Below are positions 1 to 5,117 of a DNA stretch of 5,117 nt, one piece after another. Numbering within the stretch: position 1 is the stretch's first letter; every line of letters begins with the position of its first letter. Below the pieces are notes generated by a model that saw nothing but the letters and a program-made list of their open reading frames with translations, was not told the DNA's origin and made no database searches. Source of the DNA: Planctomycetota bacterium (GTDB taxonomy: Bacteria > Planctomycetota > UBA8742 > SKZP01); the NCBI GenBank assembly GCA_007127275.1, contig SKZP01000618.1, positions 1 through 5,117 of the forward strand. Direction: 5' to 3'. Position numbers and translations under genes: made by a program.

Positions 1-101
1 CATTGACTCGGGGGACTTTCGTCCCCCGCTCGCCTTTGAGTCTACGTTTCTTCGTGCGCCCCATTGACTCGGGGGACTTTCGTGCCCCGCTCGCCTTTGA
101 G
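1..101. repeat. Two 40-bp direct repeats at 61-bp period, each with a GC-rich hairpin
   Basis: Positions 1-40 and 62-101 are identical except for one base (C at 23, G at 84), separated by 21 unrelated bases (41-61). Each copy carries an inverted repeat. In copy 1 (9-28) it is a perfect 8-bp stem (cgggggac / gtcccccg) with a 4-base loop that reads GAAA, a GNRA-type tetraloop, on the minus strand. In copy 2 (70-89) the base at 84 creates a G-G mismatch in the stem. Copy 1 is also bounded by gactc (5-9) and gagtc (37-41), which could lengthen the stem across an internal bulge. The array lies 38 bp past the stop of the ATP-grasp gene, so it may form the 3' end of that transcript. It has no U-run after the stem and so is not a classical intrinsic terminator. 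It may continue beyond the window edge. Confidence 0.85.
9..28 (-). other. Perfect GAAA-loop hairpin downstream of the ATP-grasp gene
   Basis: An 8-bp perfect inverted repeat with a 4-nt loop. On the minus strand, the direction of transcription, the loop reads GAAA, the stable GNRA class in RNA. It could stabilise or help end the upstream transcript, or be the core of a dispersed palindromic repeat. The bases after it are AGTCAATG, not a U-tract, so a Rho-independent terminator call is not supported. The structure is seen directly; the role is inferred. Confidence 0.6.
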
Positions 102-138
102 CTGCTCGCGTTGTGGCCTTGTGCGCGACAATCCTCTG

Positions 139-1443
139 CTACTCCTCGGCGAACTCGAAAGGAAGGTCCTGGATGCAGGCCTCGTAACGCTCCTTGATCT
201 GCGCCTCGTCCTCGCCGGCGACAATCACGCGGGATAACTCGAAGCTGTACGCATCCTGGTTCGGTAAGTCGCTCAGCCGCATCCCCTCCGTGAGCGGCGC
301 GGGCAACAGCTTTACCCCGGGATGTTTCGCCTCGACCTCGCGAAGCTCCTCCGGCGTCGGCACCCGCGTCACCACCGCGTCGCCTTGGCGCCGGTAGAAC
401 CAAACGGCCGCCATGGGGGCACTCCCCTTGTGCTTTGGCAGCGACGGCGCCTCGTCGAGCGCAATCTCCATCATGATCTTCAGGTTCGCAAAGCCCTCGA
501 CAATCTCGAACAGCGGGCCGTGCGACTGCGACAGTCGCGAGTTTACTTCCAGCACATGCGCCGTGTTCTTTTCGACGTTGCAGAAGAACTCAATGTTGAA
601 CGTGCCGTGGTCGTAGCCCATGTGGCGCATCACGAGGCGTGCCGTGTATTCCATGCGCTCGATCATGGCCGGCGGAAGCGTCGAGGGATACTGGTAGCGC
701 TCGAAGCTGGGAAACTCGAGGTACTTGAAGGAGTCGAACACGCCGAGCGAATGAAACTTGCCGCGCCAGACATATCCCTCGAGCGTGCAAAGCTGGCCGG
801 AAAGCTCCTGCTCGGCAATGCAGAAGTGTCCGCGCACGTCCCGCACCTCCGGAGGAAGCTCCTCTTGCGGCACCTTGGCAATCAACTGGTCGAGCGGCTT
901 GCCAATGGGCTCGATCCCCTCGCGGATTTGTTCGAGCGCGGCCGCGAAGTGGGCCTCGTCCGCGATGCGGTAGGCGTACATGGAGCAGTAGGCGCCGACG
1001 GGCTTGATCCAGAACGGGTAGTCGAGACCGAGCTCTAGCGTGCCCGGCACCGTATCCGTGTAGGCCAGCGGATCCACCGGCGCGAAGGCGGGAATTTCCG
1101 AGGCGTTGAGCACCCCGGCCTGTTGAACGCGCGCCCAGTACTTGTGTGTGCAGGCGAGTACCGCCGTCAGCGAGGTCTCGCGCAGGCCGCGCTGGTGGCA
1201 GAGGTAGGAGGCAATGGGCCGCCCGGGAAAGTCCCAGAAGCTGATGATGCCGTCGACGCTGCCCTCGAACGCGTCGAGCTCGGCTTGTGCCTGTTTGATT
1301 GCCTCGTCGACGTCCGGCAACTCGTCAATGCCGGCGCGCCGGTCGTAAAGCAGGCTATGCAGCTTAACGTCGAGTTCCTGCGCCATTGGCTCTAGCAGTT
1401 TGCGGTTTGCCTCGTCGAGCCCGAGGACGAATAGGTTTCGCAT
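139..1443 (-). CDS. ATP-grasp domain protein, probable carboxylate-amine (amino-acid) ligase of unknown substrate
   Basis: A 434-residue soluble protein with the layout of an ATP-grasp ligase. Enzymes of this fold use ATP to form an acyl-phosphate and join a carboxylate to an amine, thiol or other nucleophile. Residues 1-95 look like a Rossmann-like N-terminal domain (MRNLFVLGLDEANRK). The nucleotide-binding lysine is probably K147 in PFWIKPVGAY. A central stretch at 209-230 (IAEQELSGQ, then LEGYVWRGKF) matches the family's acidic ATP-contact strand. The C-terminal metal and phosphate motif is clear: FNIEFF (282-287, E285) and LEVNSRLSQSHG (298-309, E299, N301, R303). No signal peptide or membrane segment is visible, so it is probably cytosolic. 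The ATG at 1443 is preceded by AAGGA (1452-1456) eight bases upstream, which supports this start. A 318-bp gap separates it from the gene upstream on the same strand. D-Ala-D-Ala ligase, L-amino-acid ligase and biotin-carboxylase-like enzymes are relatives; I cannot choose a substrate. Confidence 0.85.
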   Translation of the reverse strand: MRNLFVLGLDEANRKLLEPMAQELDVKLHSLLYDRRAGIDELPDVDEAIKQAQAELDAFEGSVDGIISFWDFPGRPIASYLCHQRGLRETSLTAVLACTHKYWARVQQAGVLNASEIPAFAPVDPLAYTDTVPGTLELGLDYPFWIKPVGAYCSMYAYRIADEAHFAAALEQIREGIEPIGKPLDQLIAKVPQEELPPEVRDVRGHFCIAEQELSGQLCTLEGYVWRGKFHSLGVFDSFKYLEFPSFERYQYPSTLPPAMIERMEYTARLVMRHMGYDHGTFNIEFFCNVEKNTAHVLEVNSRLSQSHGPLFEIVEGFANLKIMMEIALDEAPSLPKHKGSAPMAAVWFYRRQGDAVVTRVPTPEELREVEAKHPGVKLLPAPLTEGMRLSDLPNQDAYSFELSRVIVAGEDEAQIKERYEACIQDLPFEFAEE

Positions 1444-1761
1444 TGTTGGTGTCCTTGACGCCGTTGTTCAGGTCCCCTTGCGAGGGTGGCCCCACGGGAA
1501 AAATGCCCGCCTTTGTTGTGTTTCCGCCGCACGGCACGTGCACCGGATGCCACGGTCCGCGATGACCGTCAAATCGCATAAGACGTTAGGAGCAGTTAGA
1601 AATTTTTTTCGAAGTTCAGCTACGGCGCTCGACGGCGCTTCGTTGTCGTCGTTTCCGCTGCCCGAACGCAACCTCCTTCGCCACGCACAGTCTTCGCTCG
1701 TGACGCTCGACGTTCGGACGTGATTTCCTGCAAGCTCCTTTAATGTGTAATCGAGGCGAAG
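1444..1761. other. 318-bp intergenic region without a supportable gene
   Basis: This gap lies between two minus-strand genes, so it holds the 3' end of the MoCF gene and the leader of the ATP-grasp gene. Visible in it are the ATP-grasp ribosome binding site (1452-1456), an 8-bp palindrome gcacgtgc (1534-1541), a run of seven A residues on the minus strand (about 1603-1609), an AAGGAGG sequence on the minus strand (1672-1678) with only an abutting TTG after it, and a 7-bp inverted repeat, ccgaacg (1662-1668) with cgttcgg (1711-1717), across 42 bases. A TTGACG resembling a -35 box (1567-1572) has no convincing -10 partner. I see no terminator with a U-tract, no tRNA and no credible protein. Confidence 0.6.
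1452..1456 (-). promoter_or_regulatory. Ribosome binding site of the ATP-grasp gene
   Basis: The minus strand reads AAGGA eight bases before the ATG at 1443, a normal Shine-Dalgarno sequence and spacing. It fixes the start of the 434-residue protein. Confidence 0.7.
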
Positions 1762-2547
1762 TCAGTCGGTTTCGACCTCTAGGAGGGCCTCCGGCTCAAG
1801 CTGCTCGACAAGGCGTTTGTGCACCGCTTCCACCTGCTCGCGGTCGCGGCCGTCGAGGACGACGAGGGTGACCCATTTCCCGACGGTGTCGTCGTAGCGC
1901 GGATACGAGCCGATTGCCACGGCGGGGAACTCTGCTTGCAGCGTGCGCAAAGGCGCGGCAAGCGTCGACTCGCCGCGGGCGATTTTCAAGGTGTGCGTGA
2001 CAAACGGCTCTTGGCCGGCGTGCTCGGCGACGATTCGGTCGATCTTGGCGCGGAAGAAGGTCGGCTCCCCCGGCAAGGCGGCGACTTCCTCGATGCGGAT
2101 CAGCGGAAAGAAGGAACTTCCGAAGGAGAGGTGCGCCCCCTCGGGCACCTCGGCCATCGCGAGGACGTCGTCGTTGATGCGGTCGCCGTAGTACTCGCGC
2201 AGGCGGGATTCGAGCTCCGCGTTGCGCACCGTCGTTCGGCCGAGTGCCTCGGCGAGGGCAGCGATGGTGATGTCGTCGTGGGTGGGGCCGATGCCGCCTG
2301 AGGTGATCAGCAGTGTCGGGCGAGTCTGTGCGCGAACGCGACGCACGGTCTCGACGATGCGCCCGTGCTCGTCGGGAATCACCTCCATGCCGAGCGTTTC
2401 GAAGCCGTGGGCGCGCAACGCCTCGATGGCGTAGGTTCCGTTGAGGTCTCGCACCTTGCCGCTGAGCAGTTCGTTGCCGATCAATACGATGTACGCGGTG
2501 GGCACAGCGCTGTCTGTCACTCCTCGGGTCGCCGGGACGTCAGCCAT
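1762..2547 (-). CDS. Molybdopterin-binding (MoCF) domain protein, CinA N-terminal-domain type
   Basis: A 261-residue cytosolic protein of the MoaB/Mog/CinA-N fold (competence/damage-inducible protein A family). Near the N-terminus is IGNELLSGKVRDLN (23-36), the family's opening strand-loop. TSGGIGPTHDD (82-92) is the hallmark SGGxGPTxDD loop, which in MoCF enzymes contacts the pterin or nucleotide substrate. ALPGEPTFF (157-165) matches the family's LPGxP motif. The last 90 or so residues look like the small alpha/beta domain that follows MoCF in CinA and in eukaryotic FAD synthase-type proteins. Full-length CinA has about 400-430 residues with a C-terminal nicotinamide-nucleotide amidase domain; that domain is absent here. 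Its likely activity is therefore a pyrophosphatase- or MoCF-type reaction, substrate unknown. I chose the ATG at 2547 because it overlaps the murD stop (ATGGCTGA) and family homology begins soon after. An in-frame extension to 2625 would add 26 Arg-rich residues read through the murD 3' end and is unlikely. GAGGA lies 11 bases upstream. Translation is probably coupled to murD. Confidence 0.85.
   Translation of the reverse strand: MADVPATRGVTDSAVPTAYIVLIGNELLSGKVRDLNGTYAIEALRAHGFETLGMEVIPDEHGRIVETVRRVRAQTRPTLLITSGGIGPTHDDITIAALAEALGRTTVRNAELESRLREYYGDRINDDVLAMAEVPEGAHLSFGSSFFPLIRIEEVAALPGEPTFFRAKIDRIVAEHAGQEPFVTHTLKIARGESTLAAPLRTLQAEFPAVAIGSYPRYDDTVGKWVTLVVLDGRDREQVEAVHKRLVEQLEPEALLEVETD
2540..2547 (-). 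other. 8-bp overlap of murD stop and MoCF gene start (ATGGCTGA)
   Basis: The start codon of the MoCF gene (2547-2545) and the TGA stop of murD (2542-2540) share the sequence ATGGCTGA in different frames. Overlaps of this type usually indicate one transcript with translational coupling. The overlap also shows that the long murD tail ends exactly where the next gene begins, which supports the tail being a real part of the reading frame. Confidence 0.8.
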
Positions 2548-4891
2548 TGATGTCGGAATCCTCGTCGGGGTTCTGCGCGGGCAAGAACGGATCCTGCGGT
2601 GCAACCTCCTCGCCAAACCCTGCATTGCCGACTTCGCCCGGCTCTAGATTCGACTCCATGGGCTCGATCAGGTTGAGCGAGTCGGAGAAGAGGCCGCCGC
2701 CAAAGGTGTTGTCGCCGAAAGTGTCGTCGTCAATTGCGGCTGCGGGCGTCGTGCTTTCGCCCGCGGCAGCCTTGTTTCCGGGTTTGCTGCCGGGCTTGCT
2801 GCCGGTTTCCGTCTCCACCCATTGGTCGCCTGCCCAGGGGTCGGCGCCTTCCTCGTCCCAAACGCCGAAGTCGGGAACGGCAACGGGGTCGTCGCTTGGC
2901 AGCGCCGGCTCCCCGGACCAGGCTTGTGCGTCGACCGGCTCGGCCCAGCTGCCTTCCTCTTCGGTCGGCGAGGCGGGCCAGTCGGCAACGTCGGACGCGC
3001 CTGGCTCGGGGAAGGATTGCGCCGCCCAGTCAGTGGGAAATCCCGCGGTGCTGCCGCCCTCTTCTCCGCCGGAGGGGGGCCGCATCGCCTTCATTTCGAG
3101 GCCGGCGTCGCTCATCTGTGCGCCGCCTTGCGAGTGCTGGGTACCGCCGAACGCCTCTTCGAACGGCATTCCGTCGTCAAAGGGGGCGAACCTACCGGCA
3201 TTGCCGCTGTCCGACCACCCGGTTGGTTCGGAGGTGCCAAAGTCGGGGGTTTCCACGGCAAAGTCGGCCGGTGCATCACTGGGCATGGCCTCGAACTCTT
3301 CCTGGCTGGCCAGCGCCTCGGGGTCGTCGGCCAACGGATCCTGAATGAACGGTGCCGCAGGTGCGTCCGCCCCGAAGGGGTCGTCGCCGAAGCCGTGGTC
3401 GCCGAACGCTTGATCCTCGAAGGGGGCGCCGGTTGCCAAGAAGTCTCCCGCGCCGTCGTCGACAACCGCCGCCGCTCCGCTTTCGTCACGCGTCCAGCCC
3501 TCGATCAATTCCTTGAAGTGGTAGCCACGCTGCTCGAAGTTCGCGTACTGATCATACGACGCCGTGGCCGGTGAAAAGAGCACCACCTCTCCCGGCTTGG
3601 CCAGCGGCCGCAACGTCTCCAACGCCTGCGCAAGATCTGGCACGGCGATCAACGGCAGCGAGGCAAGATCCGGCTGGTGCCGGCACTCCTCGACCATCCG
3701 CCCGCCAATCTCGCCGAAGCCGATGACCCCGGCAACGTTCGACTCGGTCAGCGCCTCGGCAAGCTCGTAGTAGGCGAGTTGCTTGTCGGCCCCGCCGGCA
3801 ATCAGCCACAACCGCTGGCCGGGAAAGGCACTTGCGCTGGCAATACTCGACTCGGGCGTCGTGGAGACGGAGTCGTTGTAAAAGGTCACGCCGTCTCGTT
3901 CGCCGCAGGATTCGAGGCGGTGCTCAAGCCCCGGGAAGGTCGGCAGCAAGCGCTCAATCTCCGAGGGAGGCGTGCGCATCACCGCCGCGGCGAGTATGGC
4001 CGCCAGCGCATTGGAGCGGTTGTACGCCCCCGGCAGCGGGCAGGCGGAGACACTGGCGACGCGCTTCGCTTCCTTACCCAGGTCCATGCGGTACTCACCG
4101 CGCTCAACCCACCCGCCGGGCTGAATCTTCTTCTTCAGCGAGTAAAGCGCGAGTCGGCTCGGCACGTCGCCTTGCAAGAGGCTTGCCCGCGGGTCGTCGT
4201 AGTTGAGGATGGTGATTTCGCGCGAGCGTTGATAACGAAAAATGGCCGACTTCGCCCAGGTGTAGGCTTCCATGGAGCCGTGCCGGTCAAGGTGGTTCGG
4301 CGTAATGTTTAGCAGCACGGCAACGGTCGGCGACACCTGGATGCAGTGCAGATCCTCGAGCAAGAAACTGGAGAACTCGAGAACGACCGCGTCTCTTTCG
4401 CCGATTTCATGGACCTGTTCGAGAAGGCTTACGCCCATGTTGCCGCCGAGCCAGACGCGCCGGTCGCTGCCCTGCAAGAGATGCGCAATCAGCGCGGTGG
4501 TCGTCGACTTGCCGTTCGAGCCGGTGACGCCGACGACTTTGCCGGGGCAGCGGGCCATGAAGAGGTTCATCTCCGAGGTGAGGTAGGCCCCTTGCGCCTC
4601 GGCCTGCTGCACCGCCGGCGAATCCTTCGGCACCGCCGGGTTGACGACGACCATGTGAAACTTGCCGAACGGCAATCCCTCGTGGCTGCCCAATTTGTAG
4701 CGAATGGGCAGGCCCTCAAGCTGCTTCAGGCTCGGTGCAAGTTCCGACTCGCTCTTCAAGTCGCTAACGGTGACCTTCGCACCCTGCTGCGCGCAAAAGC
4801 GTGCTGCACCGAGCCCACCCCCAAAGAGGCCGAGCCCGAGGATCAACACGGGTTTGCCCTGCAGCGTTTGGGTTTCACGAAGGTCGGACAT
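2540..4891 (-). CDS. murD: UDP-N-acetylmuramoylalanine--D-glutamate ligase (MurD) with long acidic C-terminal extension
   Basis: MurD adds D-glutamate to UDP-MurNAc-L-Ala with ATP in the cytosolic stage of peptidoglycan synthesis. The core is complete. An N-terminal Rossmann domain has LILGLGLFGGG (16-26). The Mur ATP-binding loop is GVTGSNGKST (121-130, K128). The central domain has NITPNHLDRHG (195-205) and the probable carbamylated lysine K214 in TWAKSAIF. The linker PTFPGLEHRLE (317-327) and YNDSVSTTPES (338-348) match the family's GLxHRxE and NDSxATxP motifs. SPATASYDQYANFEQRG (440-456) is the typical C-terminal signature. MurD normally ends near residue 440-470; this protein runs to 783. 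Residues about 469-783 are rich in Asp, Glu, Gly, Ala, Pro, Phe and Trp, with no membrane segment or recognised domain. The ATG at 4891 has no Shine-Dalgarno sequence: a 7-bp tandem repeat ends one base before it. No better start exists, because the Rossmann loop begins by residue 16. The frame is open upstream to 4978 but offers only a CTG. The MoCF gene overlaps its 3' end. Identity is secure for the core; the role of the tail is unknown. Confidence 0.95.
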   Translation of the reverse strand: MSDLRETQTLQGKPVLILGLGLFGGGLGAARFCAQQGAKVTVSDLKSESELAPSLKQLEGLPIRYKLGSHEGLPFGKFHMVVVNPAVPKDSPAVQQAEAQGAYLTSEMNLFMARCPGKVVGVTGSNGKSTTTALIAHLLQGSDRRVWLGGNMGVSLLEQVHEIGERDAVVLEFSSFLLEDLHCIQVSPTVAVLLNITPNHLDRHGSMEAYTWAKSAIFRYQRSREITILNYDDPRASLLQGDVPSRLALYSLKKKIQPGGWVERGEYRMDLGKEAKRVASVSACPLPGAYNRSNALAAILAAAVMRTPPSEIERLLPTFPGLEHRLESCGERDGVTFYNDSVSTTPESSIASASAFPGQRLWLIAGGADKQLAYYELAEALTESNVAGVIGFGEIGGRMVEECRHQPDLASLPLIAVPDLAQALETLRPLAKPGEVVLFSPATASYDQYANFEQRGYHFKELIEGWTRDESGAAAVVDDGAGDFLATGAPFEDQAFGDHGFGDDPFGADAPAAPFIQDPLADDPEALASQEEFEAMPSDAPADFAVETPDFGTSEPTGWSDSGNAGRFAPFDDGMPFEEAFGGTQHSQGGAQMSDAGLEMKAMRPPSGGEEGGSTAGFPTDWAAQSFPEPGASDVADWPASPTEEEGSWAEPVDAQAWSGEPALPSDDPVAVPDFGVWDEEGADPWAGDQWVETETGSKPGSKPGNKAAAGESTTPAAAIDDDTFGDNTFGGGLFSDSLNLIEPMESNLEPGEVGNAGFGEEVAPQDPFLPAQNPDEDSDING
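2543..3487 (-). other. Acidic, probably disordered C-terminal extension of MurD (about 315 residues)
   Basis: This stretch encodes MurD residues about 469-783 in the same frame as the catalytic core, with no stop between. It is strongly acidic and low in Lys, Arg and long aliphatic runs, the composition of an intrinsically disordered segment. Short aromatic motifs recur: QAFGDHGFGDDPFGAD (494-509), TFGDNTFGGGLFSD (724-737), DPW (684-686) and DPF (504-506, 767-769). A small basic patch, SKPGSKPGNK (698-707), interrupts the acidity. It could recruit partners, act as a solubility or spacing tail, or be a domain in a family I do not recognise. Reading-frame continuity and the exact end at the next gene are seen; disorder and function are inferred. 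Confidence 0.75.
2559..2563 (-). promoter_or_regulatory. Possible ribosome binding site of the MoCF gene
   Basis: The minus strand reads GAGGA eleven bases before the ATG at 2547, inside the last codons of murD. The spacing is somewhat long, so reinitiation by ribosomes that finish murD may matter as much as this site. Confidence 0.4.
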
Positions 4892-4892
4892 T

Positions 4893-4934
4893 GCTGGTGG
4901 CTGGTGGCTGGTGGCTGGTGGCTGGTGGCTGGCG
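4893..4934. repeat. 7-bp tandem repeat (gctggtg) abutting the murD start codon
   Basis: Five perfect consecutive copies of gctggtg fill 4893-4927, and a sixth copy with one change (gctggcg) fills 4928-4934. On the minus strand the unit reads CACCAGC. The array ends one base before the murD ATG and occupies the place where a Shine-Dalgarno sequence would lie. Heptamer arrays of this kind vary in copy number through replication slippage. Because they sit outside the coding frame, a change here would alter the leader length and not the protein. Confidence 0.95.
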
Positions 4935-4956
4935 GTTTCTGGCTGGCGGTTTCTGG
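4929..4956. repeat. 14-bp tandem duplication next to the heptamer array
   Basis: The sequence ctggcggtttctgg occurs twice in perfect tandem, at 4929-4942 and 4943-4956. It begins inside the degenerate sixth heptamer and shares its ctggcgg core, so it probably arose by slippage or duplication from the array. Confidence 0.85.
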
Positions 4957-4986
4957 CCGTGTTCAGCGATTTTTCTCACTTGCAAC

Positions 4987-5117
4987 CAAACTGCTTGCCG
5001 GTTGGGATCCGTAATACAAAGCCTACGTGCTTTGCCTGTGGATCCACCGTTTTCTTGGATTCCACCCACGGGCCAAGCCCGTGGGCTTATTGCGCATTCC
5101 AAACGGCAAGCGGTTCG
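4987..5117. repeat. Palindromic intergenic element with inverted arms and two internal hairpins (REP/MITE-like)
   Basis: The left arm 4987-5007 and the right arm 5097-5117 are inverted repeats matching at 17 of 21 positions, with an exact core of gcttgccg. Inside are two hairpins. Hairpin A uses ggatcc at 5005-5010 and 5040-5045, enclosing caaagc (5017-5022) paired with gctttg (5029-5034). Hairpin B is a perfect 9-bp stem, 5065-5073 with 5077-5085 (cccacgggc / gcccgtggg), with loop caa. The overall plan, arms enclosing two stem-loops, resembles non-autonomous palindromic elements or a structured RNA. It lies upstream of murD. The right arm ends at the window edge, so the true boundary is unknown, and no transposase or target-site duplication is visible. 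Confidence 0.6.
5065..5085. other. Perfect 9-bp GC-rich stem-loop upstream of murD
   Basis: cccacgggc (5065-5073) pairs fully with gcccgtggg (5077-5085) across a 3-base loop. On the plus strand it is followed by cttatt, a weak T-rich tail. There is no plus-strand gene here to end, and the minus-strand side has no U-tract, so it is not called a terminator. It is the strongest stem of the surrounding palindromic element. Confidence 0.7.

Noticed and set aside
1..101. CRISPR array
   Set aside because: Only two copies with one 21-bp spacer, a 40-bp repeat with a mismatch, and no cas gene nearby; the hairpin structure fits a dispersed or tandem repeat better.
322..1038. Long plus-strand reading frame (238 codons) opposite the ATP-grasp gene
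   Set aside because: It is antisense to a gene with clear ATP-grasp motifs, its product is Arg/His/Val-rich without any motif, and long antisense frames are expected in GC-rich coding DNA.
1544..1572. Sigma-70 promoter for the ATP-grasp gene from TTGACG at 1572-1567
   Set aside because: At 17-bp spacing the -10 hexamer would be CATCCG, a poor match, and neighbouring spacings are no better.
1592..1612. Plus-strand intrinsic terminator ending in the T7 run
   Set aside because: There is no GC-rich stem before the T run and no plus-strand gene to terminate.
2548..2625. 26-residue N-terminal extension of the MoCF protein
   Set aside because: The added residues are Arg-rich, lie wholly inside the murD coding sequence and precede the family's conserved start; the ATG in the ATGGCTGA overlap is far more likely.
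2547..3574. Several plus-strand frames of 200-265 codons opposite the MurD tail
   Set aside because: They are Ser/Pro- or Arg-rich mirror images of the low-complexity tail. The minus-strand frame is continuous with the MurD core and ends at the next gene's start, which makes it the real one.
3677..4312. Plus-strand frame of 211 codons opposite the murD core
   Set aside because: It is antisense to conserved MurD motifs and has no recognisable domain.
4892..4966. Upstream extension of MurD through the heptamer array from a CTG at 4966-4964
   Set aside because: There is no Shine-Dalgarno sequence for it, the peptide would be a Pro/Gln/His repeat product, and the Rossmann domain already begins correctly after the ATG at 4891.
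4875..5102. Minus-strand 75-codon frame through the heptamers and palindromic element
   Set aside because: It is only a translation of tandem repeat and palindrome sequence, overlaps the murD start out of frame and has no protein features.

Overview
This 5.1 kb window is GC-rich bacterial DNA in which every convincing gene lies on the minus strand, so the genes read from high to low coordinates: murD (peptidoglycan precursor ligase, with a very long C-terminal extension), then a stand-alone molybdopterin-binding/CinA-N-type protein, then an ATP-grasp ligase of unknown substrate. The murD identification points to a peptidoglycan-making bacterium. The taxon cannot be fixed from the sequence. 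The GC-rich coding, tandem heptamers, palindromic intergenic repeats, free-standing murD and acidic disordered protein tail would fit Planctomycetota or a Myxococcota/Bradymonadota-like lineage, but this is an impression and not a demonstrated assignment.

Layout, in the direction of transcription. Positions 4987-5117 hold a palindromic intergenic element: imperfect 21-nt inverted arms enclose two further hairpins. Next, at 4893-4956, come five perfect copies of a 7-bp tandem repeat plus a degenerate copy and a 14-bp duplication, ending one base before the murD start codon and leaving no Shine-Dalgarno sequence. murD (4891-2540) has a complete MurD core of about 468 residues and then about 315 residues of acidic, Gly/Pro/Ala/aromatic-rich sequence that is not part of normal MurD. 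Its stop codon overlaps the start of the next gene by 8 bases. That gene (2547-1762) encodes a 261-residue MoCF-domain protein like the N-terminal part of CinA, without the C-terminal deamidase domain. A 318-bp gap follows, with no gene I can support. The ATP-grasp gene (1443-139) has a good ribosome binding site. Downstream of it, positions 1-101 contain two 40-bp repeats at a 61-bp period, each built around a GC-rich hairpin, one perfect with a GAAA loop on the transcribed strand.

The overlapping pair murD/MoCF is very probably one operon with translational coupling. The ATP-grasp gene may have its own promoter in the 318-bp gap, but none stands out. No RNA gene, CRISPR array, insertion sequence or phage gene is visible. 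The most unusual items are the MurD extension, the heptamer array abutting the murD start, and the two hairpin-bearing repeat regions at the window edges.
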